A stretch of 36,690 bases of DNA from Hohaiivirga sp031547465. GTDB lineage: Bacteria; Pseudomonadota; Alphaproteobacteria; Rhizobiales; Beijerinckiaceae. Made by a program: the position numbers and the translations under genes. The stretch lies in contig JAVBRX010000101.1 of NCBI GenBank assembly GCA_031547465.1, positions 1 to 36,690 on the forward strand. The letters run 5' to 3'. The notes beneath the pieces are model-generated. The model saw only the letters and a program-made list of their open reading frames with translations. It did not search any database and was not told the DNA's origin. Positions 1 to 7,713 of the stretch are shown here, in pieces (position 1 is the first letter of the stretch; the number at the start of each line of letters is the position of its first letter).

Positions 1-107
1 AGCGGTTTGATCGCATCCACCATGGCGTTGCCTGCGTCGATATCGACTCCGGAAACGGCATAAGTAAGCTTATCTTGGGTAAGCTTGTCGTGCGTACTGT
101 CGGCCAT
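1..107 (-). CDS. purM: Phosphoribosylformylglycinamidine cyclo-ligase, N-terminal fragment
   Basis: Only the first 35 or so codons lie in the window; the rest runs off the left edge. The reverse-strand ATG at 105-107 opens a frame whose first part reads TYAVSGVDIDAGNAMVDAIK, which is the conserved N-terminal signature of PurM (usual form Y..AGVDIDAGN..V..IK). PurM closes the imidazole ring in de novo purine synthesis (FGAM to AIR, ATP-dependent, cytosolic). It is transcribed away from the phosphatidyltransferase gene at 317, an arrangement I know from many alphaproteobacteria. The short N-terminal extension carries a DKLT repeat encoded by two near-identical AAGCTTA/G stretches. Identification rests on one motif, but it is distinctive. 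Confidence 0.85.
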   Translation of the reverse strand, partial: MADSTHDKLTQDKLTYAVSGVDIDAGNAMVDAIKP

Positions 108-316
108 GAAGCACTCGTGAGGTAAGGTTTCAAAGACGGTGCGGCTTGAAAAAGCCCTTACGGAGTAAAGTGCTTCCCGCCGCCGCGCAAGGGGACGATT
201 CCGAAAATACCGGCTCGTAATCATGCCGGGGCCGCCTTACATTAGAAACATGCAAGCTTGACCTGCGGGAACCAACCCTCGAAGATCGGGCAGAAGAGCG
301 GAGGACGCCACTGGTA
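108..316. promoter_or_regulatory. Divergent purM / phosphatidyltransferase intergenic region
   Basis: A 209-base gap between two divergent start codons must contain the promoters of both transcripts. I see no convincing -35/-10 pair on either strand and no riboswitch-like structure. A purine-rich stretch (GCGGAGGAC, 299-307) serves as ribosome binding site for the gene starting at 317. Confidence 0.4.
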
Positions 317-847
317 ATGACGATCCCCAATATCATCACCATCGCTCGCCTTGTGCTGGTGCCGTTTACGATCATGATGATTGCGCAGCATGAATGGGTC
401 TGGGCCTTCGTGCTGTTTATCGCCGCCGGGGTATCCGATGGAATCGACGGCTTTATTGCAAAACATTTCGACATGCGTAGCGAACTCGGCTCCTATCTCG
501 ATCCTCTGGCAGACAAGGCGCTACTGACTTCGATCTACGTTACCCTGGCGATTATCGGCTGGCTGCCGGTCTGGCTTGCGGTGGCAGTGGTGTCGCGGGA
601 TCTGATGATCGTCGGCGCGATCATCGTGTCGTGGATTCTGGAGCGTCCGGTGGAAATCAGGCCGCTGGTCGTCAGCAAGCTGAACACGGCGGCACAAATC
701 GGCTTCGCCGCCCTGATCCTCGCCTCGAACGCCTTCGGTTTCGGAACCGAGGCATGGGGGACAGCGGGCATGATTCTCGTCGCCGTCTTGACCGTCGCCT
801 CGACAGCAGCCTATCTCGCTGTCTGGATGCGCCATATGACGGAATGA
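317..847 (+). CDS. CDP-alcohol phosphatidyltransferase family protein
   Basis: A 176-residue membrane enzyme of the family that transfers a phosphatidyl group from CDP-diacylglycerol to an alcohol such as glycerol 3-phosphate. The family motif D-x2-DG-x2-AR-x8-G-x3-D-x3-D is present near residues 41-66 as DGIDGFIAKHFD followed by G-SYL-D-PLA-D; the usual Arg is Lys here. The metal-binding Asp residues are all kept. Several hydrophobic segments follow, as expected for an integral inner-membrane protein. It is the first gene of a run with the AI-2E permease (28 bases downstream), hdaA, ppk and ppx. Many alphaproteobacteria have a second, canonical pgsA elsewhere, so this may be a paralogue (phosphatidylglycerophosphate or cardiolipin-type synthase); the alcohol substrate cannot be read from the sequence. 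Confidence 0.88.
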   Translation: MTIPNIITIARLVLVPFTIMMIAQHEWVWAFVLFIAAGVSDGIDGFIAKHFDMRSELGSYLDPLADKALLTSIYVTLAIIGWLPVWLAVAVVSRDLMIVGAIIVSWILERPVEIRPLVVSKLNTAAQIGFAALILASNAFGFGTEAWGTAGMILVAVLTVASTAAYLAVWMRHMTE

Positions 848-875
848 GGCGCGATTGACACCGTTGCGAGGGGCT

Positions 876-1985
876 ATGACCGTTCAAAGGCAGATTACAT
901 TCTGGCTGGTGGCATTCGTCGTTCTGTTGCTGGCGGTTTATCTCCTCGGTTCGGCGATACTGCCGTTCGTGGCCGGAATGGTGCTGGCCTATCTGCTCGA
1001 TCCTCTGGCCGACCGGCTGGAGTATATCGGTCTGAGCCGCCTCGGTGCGACGGCAATCATCCTGCTTACGTTCGTGATCCTGTTCGTGCTGGCGTTGATC
1101 GTTCTGGTGCCGCTGATTGCACACCAGACAGTGAACTTCGTCTCGGTAATGCCGGATTATGTGTCGAGACTACAGGCCCTGGTGGTCGAGAATGGTGGCC
1201 CGCTGCTTGAACGGGTCGGAGGAGCGGAAGCGCTCAACTCCATCCAGACGTCGCTGTCCGACCTGCTCAAACAGGGCGCTGCCTGGGCGGGCAAATTCCT
1301 GCAATCCCTGTGGTCGGGTGGGCAGGCGATCATCAATGTTGTATCGCTGGTCGTGGTGACGCCGATTGTCGCGTTCTATCTTCTGGCGGATTGGGATCAT
1401 CTGGTTGAGACAGTTGACGGCTGGTTACCGCTGCACCATCGTAACACTGTGCGCTCCCTGGCGAAGGATATGGACCGGGCGATTGCCGGGTGCATTCGCG
1501 GACAGGCGCTGGTGTGCCTGATCCTTGGGGCGTTCTATGCCACCGGCCTGTCCATTGTCGGCCTCAATTTCGGGGCGGTGATCGGTATGCTGGCCGGGCT
1601 TCTGAGTTTTATCCCCTATATCGGGGCAACGATCGGGCTGGTGCTCGCCATTGGCGTCGCCCTCGTCCAGTTCTGGCCTGATTGGGCGATGATCCTCGCT
1701 ACCGTTGCGGTTTTCGGAGTCGGGCAATTTCTGGAAGGAAATTTCCTGTCGCCGAAGATCGTCGGCCAATCGGCGGGGCTGCACCCGGTCTGGCTGATGT
1801 TTGCGCTGTTTTCATTCGGCAGCCTGTTCGGGTTCGTCGGTCTTCTGATCGCCGTGCCGCTGGCGGCAGCAATTGGCGTGCTGGCGCGGTTTGCTTTGAA
1901 GCAGTATCTGGCAAGCCCGATCTATCATGGCGGCATCGTTCCTGCCGTAGCGGCGGAGCAGCCGGAGGGCGACGATGCGGGGTGA
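876..1985 (+). CDS. AI-2E family transporter (PerM-like permease)
   Basis: A 369-residue polytopic inner-membrane protein of the AI-2E exporter/PerM family. The first 60 residues hold two hydrophobic segments joined by the typical FVAGMVLAYLLDPLADRLE stretch; a soluble region follows (about 100-160), then a cluster of hydrophobic segments including LLSFIPYIGATIGLVLA and the family signature VGQFLEGNFLSPKIVG near residue 290, and PVWLMFALFSFGSLFGFVG. I chose ATG 876 because GAGGGG lies at 868-873; an upstream TTG at 855 has no such site. The 3' end overlaps hdaA by 11 bases, so the two are probably translationally coupled. The substrate is unknown; members export AI-2 in E. coli (TqsA) or act in ion/osmotic responses. 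Confidence 0.88.
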   Translation: MTVQRQITFWLVAFVVLLLAVYLLGSAILPFVAGMVLAYLLDPLADRLEYIGLSRLGATAIILLTFVILFVLALIVLVPLIAHQTVNFVSVMPDYVSRLQALVVENGGPLLERVGGAEALNSIQTSLSDLLKQGAAWAGKFLQSLWSGGQAIINVVSLVVVTPIVAFYLLADWDHLVETVDGWLPLHHRNTVRSLAKDMDRAIAGCIRGQALVCLILGAFYATGLSIVGLNFGAVIGMLAGLLSFIPYIGATIGLVLAIGVALVQFWPDWAMILATVAVFGVGQFLEGNFLSPKIVGQSAGLHPVWLMFALFSFGSLFGFVGLLIAVPLAAAIGVLARFALKQYLASPIYHGGIVPAVAAEQPEGDDAG

Positions 1986-2670
1986 TGCCAAGCAACTCGT
2001 TTTTGAACTCGGGCACGACGTGCGACTGAGCGAGGAGGATTTCCTTGTTAGCCCGTCGAACGGACATGCTTATGCCGCGATAGAGCGCTGGCCGGATTGG
2101 AGCGACCGGGTTCTGATGCTGGTCGGCCCGGAGGGCAGCGGCAAGAGCCATCTGGCGGCGATCTGGGCCGGGCGTTCCGGGGCCGCGATCGTCGATGCAC
2201 AGGAGCTGACACCACAGATCGTTGCGAATCTTGCGACGTGGGATGCTCTCGTGATCGAAGACGTGGACCGGGCCGGGATCGATGAGGCGACACTGTTTCA
2301 CCTCTTGAACCTTATCCGTGAGCGCGGCGTGTTCACACTTATCACCGCCTCCCGCCTGCCGTCTGTCTGGGGGCTGAAGACGGCGGACCTTCTGTCTCGC
2401 CTGCGACTTGCGCCGAGCGCCGAATTGCTGCCGCCGGATGAGCCGCTGCTGAAAGCGGTGCTGGTCAAGCTGTTCCTGGACCGGCAACTGACCGTCGATA
2501 CCGGCGTTGTCGATTACCTTGCTCTGCGTCTGGAGCGTTCCTTGGCGCGGGCCGGAGAGATTGTGACGATCCTCGATAGGGAAGCGCTGCGGTGCGGGCG
2601 GCGTATCACCCGGGTCATGGCGGCGAGAATTCTTCGCAAGACCATCGGCGAGGAAGACGCGGCGCTCTGA
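1975..2670 (+). CDS. hdaA: DnaA regulatory inactivator HdaA (DnaA-like AAA+ protein)
   Basis: A 231-residue DnaA-related AAA+ protein without the DnaA domain IV DNA-binding module. Near the N terminus QLVFELGHD resembles the beta-clamp binding peptide of Hda/HdaA. Then come Walker A (GPEGSGKS, about residue 51), a Walker B-like LVIEDVDR (about 92), and a sensor/arginine-finger region around LLSRLRLAP. In Caulobacter HdaA works with the replisome clamp to stimulate ATP hydrolysis by DnaA after initiation. The position directly after an AI-2E permease gene and just before ppk is the usual alphaproteobacterial context. Its ATG lies inside the end of the preceding gene (11-base overlap). Confidence 0.88.
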   Translation: MRGDAKQLVFELGHDVRLSEEDFLVSPSNGHAYAAIERWPDWSDRVLMLVGPEGSGKSHLAAIWAGRSGAAIVDAQELTPQIVANLATWDALVIEDVDRAGIDEATLFHLLNLIRERGVFTLITASRLPSVWGLKTADLLSRLRLAPSAELLPPDEPLLKAVLVKLFLDRQLTVDTGVVDYLALRLERSLARAGEIVTILDREALRCGRRITRVMAARILRKTIGEEDAAL

Positions 2671-2747
2671 ACGGGATATGATCCTTACCGGGCGCCGTCA
2701 GGCGAGTGTCGCGACGGCGGCGCCGAATCTCGTAAAAGGGGGCTGAT

Positions 2748-4994
2748 GTGAGTGCCGAGAACGCGGATGCGGAGCAGACGGGCAACACAAGGCTGGAAAC
2801 GATGGAAACCCTGGGAGGAACGGTTGGCGGCGAGCTGGCTTCAATGGCCATGAACGGTTCCAGTTTACGCCAATCTTCGAAACGGTTCGTCAACCGCGAG
2901 GTGTCGTGGTTGCAGTTCAACCGTCGGGTGCTGGAAGAGGCGTCGAACCGGAACCACCCGTTGCTGGAGCAACTGCGCTTTCTATCGATTTCCGCCAATA
3001 ACCTCGATGAATTCTTCATGGTACGGGTCGCCGGTCTGCGGGGGCAGGTGCGTTCCGGCGTGACGTTACCTTCTCAGGATGGTCTCTCGCCAAAGGAACA
3101 ACTGGAGCGGATAGGCGAAGAGGTCAGAAAACTGACCCTCGACCAGCAATGGCGCTGGCGTGAACTGCGCTTTGAACTGGAGCGGGAAGGGATTGTCCTG
3201 ATTGAGACGCAGGATCTGAAAAAGCAGGATAAGCTCTGGCTCGACGATTATTTCTTGCAGCATCTGTTTCCGGTACTGACGCCGCTTGCCGTCGATCCGG
3301 CGCATCCGTTCCCGTTCATCCCCAATCTCGGGCTGTCGATTGCCCTGCAACTCGTTACCCAGAGCCAGAAGACCAAGACGCTGAACGGACTGGTCCGGTT
3401 GCCGGGGAATATCGGGCGCTTCATCCAGATACCGGATGCGTCAGAAACTGGTGTGAAACGGTTTATCGCCCTTGAACAACTGGTGGTGTTGCAGATCGGG
3501 CGGCTGTTCCCCGGTTACAAAGTGCAAGGGCAGGGGGTGTTCCGCGTCATCCGCGATTCGGACCTCGAAGTCGAGGAGGAGGCGGAGGATCTGGTACGCC
3601 TGTTCGAGACGGCGCTGAAGCGTCGTCGCCGTGGCAGTGTCATTCGGCTTGAGACCGGCAAGGCGATGCCGGACGGGCTATTGGCTTTTCTGGCCAAGGA
3701 ACTGAAGATTTCGAGCGATGCCATCGTCATCAACGATGGTCTTGCGGCGCTGCACGATCTCAGCCAACTGGTCGATATCGCCCGTCCTGACCTTAAGTTC
3801 AGACCCTACACGCCGCGCTTTCCTGAGCGCATTCGTGAGATGAACGGCGATTGTTTTGCGGCGATTCGCGAGAAGGATATCGTCGTCCACCATCCGTATG
3901 AATCGTTCGACGTGGTGGTGCAGTTTTTGACGCAGGCAGCGCGCGATCCGAATGTCGTCGCCATCAAGCAGACGCTGTACCGCACCTCGTCCAACTCGCC
4001 GATCGTCGCCGCCTTGGCGGAAGCAGCGGAGGCGGGTAAAACGGTGACAGCTCTGGTGGAGTTGAAAGCGCGGTTCGATGAGGAAGCCAATATCCAGTGG
4101 GCGAAGAACCTGGAACGCGCCGGTGTGCAGGTGGTGTTCGGCTTCTTCGAGTTAAAAACCCATGCCAAGCTCTCCGCCGTGGTGCGACGGGAAAATAACC
4201 GGCTCATTACCTATTGCCATGTCGGAACCGGAAATTATCACCCGATTACAGCGCGGATTTACACTGATCTATCGTATTTCACCGCTGATCCGGTGATCGG
4301 GCGCGATATTGCGCGGATCTTTAATTTCATCACCGGTTATGCCGAACCGGCAGAACTGGAGCGGATGGCCGTATCGCCGGTGACGCTGAAAAAGCGACTG
4401 TTGCAGCATATCGCCGAAGAAATCGCCCATGCCAAGGCGAAACAACCGGCAGCGATCTGCCTGAAATGCAATTCCCTCGTTGATCCGGAAATTATCGATG
4501 CGCTGTATGATGCCAGCATCGCCGGGGTGCAGATCGACCTGGTGGTGCGCGGCATCTGCTGCCTGAGACCGGGGATTCCCGGATTGTCGGAGAATATCCG
4601 CGTCAAGTCGATCATCGGGCGTTTTCTTGAACACAGCCGGATTTACGCCTTCGGCAACGGGGCGGGGCTGCCCAATCCACAGGCGCATGTTTATATTTCC
4701 TCGGCAGACCTGATGCCGCGAAACCTAGACAGGCGCGTGGAATCGCTGGTGCCGATCGTCAACCCGACTGTGCATCAGCAGGTTCTGGACCAGATCATGC
4801 TCGCCAATCTGCTCGACAACCAGCAAAGCTGGACGTTACATCCGGACGGGACAAGCGAACGGGTGAAGCCTGCCAAGGGCGAGGAGCCGTTCAACGCCCA
4901 CGAGTATTTCATGACCAACCCGAGTTTATCCGGGCGCGGCAAGGCGTTGAGGATATCAAGTCCGAAAGCCTTGTCGAAGCGCGGCGGACGGTAA
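2748..4994 (+). CDS. ppk: Polyphosphate kinase 1
   Basis: A 748-residue PPK1, which reversibly makes inorganic polyphosphate from the gamma-phosphate of ATP. The N domain begins near residue 45 with RFVNREVSWLQFNRRVLEEA; the autophosphorylated histidine is His491 in HVGTGNYHPITARIYTD, corresponding to E. coli His435, and a second conserved His (647) lies in HVYISSADLMPRNLDRRVE near E. coli His592. Length is typical apart from about 40 extra acidic/Gly-rich residues at the N terminus. The start is GTG 2748, preceded at good spacing by AAAAGGGGG (2734-2742). The gene is followed 10 bases later by ppx, so synthesis and breakdown of polyphosphate are encoded together. Confidence 0.96.
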   Translation: MSAENADAEQTGNTRLETMETLGGTVGGELASMAMNGSSLRQSSKRFVNREVSWLQFNRRVLEEASNRNHPLLEQLRFLSISANNLDEFFMVRVAGLRGQVRSGVTLPSQDGLSPKEQLERIGEEVRKLTLDQQWRWRELRFELEREGIVLIETQDLKKQDKLWLDDYFLQHLFPVLTPLAVDPAHPFPFIPNLGLSIALQLVTQSQKTKTLNGLVRLPGNIGRFIQIPDASETGVKRFIALEQLVVLQIGRLFPGYKVQGQGVFRVIRDSDLEVEEEAEDLVRLFETALKRRRRGSVIRLETGKAMPDGLLAFLAKELKISSDAIVINDGLAALHDLSQLVDIARPDLKFRPYTPRFPERIREMNGDCFAAIREKDIVVHHPYESFDVVVQFLTQAARDPNVVAIKQTLYRTSSNSPIVAALAEAAEAGKTVTALVELKARFDEEANIQWAKNLERAGVQVVFGFFELKTHAKLSAVVRRENNRLITYCHVGTGNYHPITARIYTDLSYFTADPVIGRDIARIFNFITGYAEPAELERMAVSPVTLKKRLLQHIAEEIAHAKAKQPAAICLKCNSLVDPEIIDALYDASIAGVQIDLVVRGICCLRPGIPGLSENIRVKSIIGRFLEHSRIYAFGNGAGLPNPQAHVYISSADLMPRNLDRRVESLVPIVNPTVHQQVLDQIMLANLLDNQQSWTLHPDGTSERVKPAKGEEPFNAHEYFMTNPSLSGRGKALRISSPKALSKRGGR

Positions 4995-5004
4995 AGGGCA
5001 GAGC

Positions 5005-6528
5005 GTGACGCCGGAAGCACAGGGACGACTCAAGATCGGACAACCGGTTGGAACCATCGACATCGGCTCCAACTCGGTGCGTCTGGTGGTGTATGAGGGG
5101 CGAACGCGGACGCCCGTCGTCATGTACAACGAGAAAGTGCTGTGCGGCCTCGGGCGCAATGTCGCCTTGACCGGCTACCTGCCGGAAGAGGCGGTGGTGT
5201 GTGCGTTGCGTGCCCTGGCGCGGTTCCGAACCCTTTGTACTCTGATGCATGTCGGCGATGTGCATGTCATGGCAACCGCAGCGGCGCGCGATGCTGTGAA
5301 TGGCCCGGAGTTCCTGCGTCTTGCCGAAGAGGCTTGCGGCGTGCCGATCGAGCTTCTTTCCGGCCAGCGCGAAGCGTATCTATCGGCGCTCGGTGTCGTA
5401 TCCGGGTTTCATGAGGCCGACGGTGTGGTGGGTGATCTCGGTGGCGGTAGCCTGGAATTGGCCGATATCGCCGATATGGCCCCGGAATCCGGCATCACCC
5501 TGCAACTCGGCGGGCTGGCGTTGCAGGATCTTTCCGGGGGATCGAAAAAGAAGGCACTAAAGATCGTCTCAAAGGCGCTCGCCGGGGCCTTTACGCATGT
5601 GAGGCGGATGAAGGGCCGGACATTCTATGCAGTCGGCGGCACATGGCGTTCGCTCGCTCGCCTGCACCAGGCGCAACGCAATTATCCGGTTCACCTGATG
5701 CACGGCTACCGGATTTCGCCGCAGGACGGCCAAGCTTTTCTCGATATGGTCGAGAATGCCGACACACAGACCTTGCAGGCCATCGAATCCGTATCGGCGG
5801 CGCGTCGCCCTTTGCTATCCTATGGCGCGCTCGTCATGCAGGAACTGATCAAGGTCGGAGAGCCGAAGGAAATTGTCATTTCCGCCCTCGGTGTGCGCGA
5901 GGGGCTGCTGTTCGAACGGCTTGATGCCGAGGAGAGAGGCGTTGACCCGTTGCTGGCGGCTTCCGAAAACCTGAATGTCCTGCGCTCCCGCTCGCCGCAG
6001 CATTGCCGGGAACTGGCGGGCTGGATCGACCGGTTCATGGAGAGCTACCGGGGTACGCCGAAAATCGACGGAGTGAAACGTTTGCACCATGCGGCCTGTC
6101 TGCTGTCGGATATTGGCTGGCGGGCGCACCCCGATTATCGCGGCGATCAGGGGCTGGCCTCCATCGGCTATGCGGCGCTGTCCGGGGTCGATCATCCGGG
6201 CCGGGCATTCCTCGCGCTGACGGTGTTCTGCCGTTACGAGGGCATGGCGGCGATGGAGCGGGTCGACCCGCGGCTTAAGGAGATTGCCGGGCCAGATCTC
6301 CTGAACCATGCCATGTTGCTCGCCACCCTGATGCGTGTCGCTTATCCGGTGTCGGTGGCGATGGAGGGGGTGCTGCCGCGCACACCGCTCGTTGCGGAGG
6401 GTAAAAACCTCATGCTGACATTACCCGCCGGATTGCAAAACCTTGCCCATGAACGGTTGGTCAACCGGATGAAGCAACTGGGCAAGGCAACTAGGCTGAC
6501 GCCGCGGATTGAGGTGGCGGGAGAGTAG
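5005..6528 (+). CDS. ppx: Exopolyphosphatase (Ppx/GppA family)
   Basis: A 507-residue ASKHA-fold phosphatase that removes terminal phosphates from polyphosphate (or hydrolyses pppGpp; the subfamily is not separable by eye). The phosphate-1 loop is IDIGSNSVRLVVYEG near residues 19-33 and the phosphate-2 loop is GDLGGGSLEL near residue 147. A C-terminal HD-like helical region follows (LHHAACLLSDIGWR, about residue 360). The start is GTG 5005 with AAAGGG at 4994-4999. It lies 10 bases after ppk, so co-transcription is likely. The downstream hairpin at 6581-6620 ends the transcript. Confidence 0.94.
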   Translation: MTPEAQGRLKIGQPVGTIDIGSNSVRLVVYEGRTRTPVVMYNEKVLCGLGRNVALTGYLPEEAVVCALRALARFRTLCTLMHVGDVHVMATAAARDAVNGPEFLRLAEEACGVPIELLSGQREAYLSALGVVSGFHEADGVVGDLGGGSLELADIADMAPESGITLQLGGLALQDLSGGSKKKALKIVSKALAGAFTHVRRMKGRTFYAVGGTWRSLARLHQAQRNYPVHLMHGYRISPQDGQAFLDMVENADTQTLQAIESVSAARRPLLSYGALVMQELIKVGEPKEIVISALGVREGLLFERLDAEERGVDPLLAASENLNVLRSRSPQHCRELAGWIDRFMESYRGTPKIDGVKRLHHAACLLSDIGWRAHPDYRGDQGLASIGYAALSGVDHPGRAFLALTVFCRYEGMAAMERVDPRLKEIAGPDLLNHAMLLATLMRVAYPVSVAMEGVLPRTPLVAEGKNLMLTLPAGLQNLAHERLVNRMKQLGKATRLTPRIEVAGE

Positions 6529-6580
6529 GAAGACTTAACCGCTTTCCGTCCGGAAGAAAAATGATCGTCTTCGGCTTTTA

Positions 6581-6620
6581 GGGGCTGTCCGCCTCTCTAA
6601 TGAGGCCGACAGGTTGCCCC
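6581..6620. terminator. Large hairpin between convergent ppx and ABC ATPase genes
   Basis: CTGTC-C-GCCTC (6585-6595) pairs with GAGGC-C-GACAG (6602-6612) across a six-base loop, and the flanking GGGG (6581-6584) can pair with CCCC (6617-6620). It lies between two genes that converge, so it may end both transcripts. Neither side has a good T-run, so intrinsic termination is probable but not certain. Confidence 0.55.
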
Positions 6621-6643
6621 GTCGGCGGGACATTAAGCTTTCA

Positions 6644-7699
6644 TTATTCCGCCGGATACCAGTGCGGATTCGTCAGCAGCAGACCGCAGGTTTCTCCCAT
6701 TTTCGGCCCCGGTTTGCGGGCGTTCTTCTGTATGCGTAGTTCCTGATCGCCGACAGTGACCGCATAATCGACGATCTCACCGAGATACGTTCTACGCTTG
6801 ACCGTGCCGCGCATCTGGCCGCCATCAGAGAACTCGATCTCCGCCGGACGGGTGGCGAGTACGGCTTTGGGGCTGTTTGCAAAGACGTTCCCGGGAGCTT
6901 CAAGCTTCAGGGGATCGTTGCTTCCCATAACCCGTAATCCATCGCCGTGTTTTTCGACTTCAATGAAATTCGACAGGCCGATGAAGCTGAACACGAATTT
7001 GTTGGAAGGCTTGCGGTAGACGTTCAGCGGCGTGTCGATCTGCTCCACCACCCCTTGCCGCATGACCATGATTCTATCGGATAGCGCCATAGCCTCCGAC
7101 TGGTCATGGGTGACATAGAGGATGGAGAACCCGAACTTCTTTTGTAACTCCTTGATCTCAAAACGCATTTCTTCACGAAGGTGTGGATCGAGACTGGAGA
7201 GTGGTTCATCAAGCAGCATCACGTCCGGGTTCAGGGCCAGCGCGCGCGCCAGGGCTACTCGCTGTTTGCCGCCGCCGGAGAGATCCATCGGGCTTTGGTT
7301 CGCCGCATTCAGCAGGTTGGTGTGTTTCAGGGCATCTTCGGTGCGCTGTTTGATCTCCGTTGCGGAGAGCTTGCGCAGGCGCAATGGAAAAGCGACATTC
7401 TCAAATACGGAGAGATGGGGCCAGACGGCAAAGGCCTGAAATACCATGCCGAAATCGCGTTTCTCCGGTGGCAGGTAAAAGTTTTTTATATGCGAAGACA
7501 GAAGCCGGTTGCCGACGTGGATTTCTCCCTCGTCGATATCCTCGAAGCCCGCAACCATGCGCAATGTCGTCGTCTTGCCACAACCGGACGGACCGAGCAT
7601 GGAGAAGCATTCGCCCTTGGCGATCTCCAGATTGAGGTTATTGACTGCGATCACGTCGCCGAAGCGCTTGGTAATACCGATCAGCCGAATATGGGACAT
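6644..7699 (-). CDS. ABC importer ATP-binding protein (FbpC/AfuC/PotA type), second ATPase
   Basis: A 351-residue nucleotide-binding subunit with a C-terminal TOBE-like domain. Visible motifs in order: Walker A GPSGCGKT (about residue 38), Q-loop GMVFQAFAVWPH, signature LSGGGKQRVALARAL, Walker B VMLLDEPLSSLD, H-loop LYVTHDQSEAM. The signature is odd: Gly-Lys replaces the usual Gln-Gln of LSGGQQQR. I chose the ATG at 7697-7699, which has GGAGA about eight bases upstream; a long open frame further upstream overlaps the permease gene and is not coding. It is the last gene of an operon (binding protein, ATPase, permease, this ATPase), 14 bases after the permease stop. Energises uptake of an unidentified small anion or iron-like solute. 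Confidence 0.88.
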   Translation of the reverse strand: MSHIRLIGITKRFGDVIAVNNLNLEIAKGECFSMLGPSGCGKTTTLRMVAGFEDIDEGEIHVGNRLLSSHIKNFYLPPEKRDFGMVFQAFAVWPHLSVFENVAFPLRLRKLSATEIKQRTEDALKHTNLLNAANQSPMDLSGGGKQRVALARALALNPDVMLLDEPLSSLDPHLREEMRFEIKELQKKFGFSILYVTHDQSEAMALSDRIMVMRQGVVEQIDTPLNVYRKPSNKFVFSFIGLSNFIEVEKHGDGLRVMGSNDPLKLEAPGNVFANSPKAVLATRPAEIEFSDGGQMRGTVKRRTYLGEIVDYAVTVGDQELRIQKNARKPGPKMGETCGLLLTNPHWYPAE

Positions 7700-7713
7700 G
7701 GTTCGGCTCTCCT

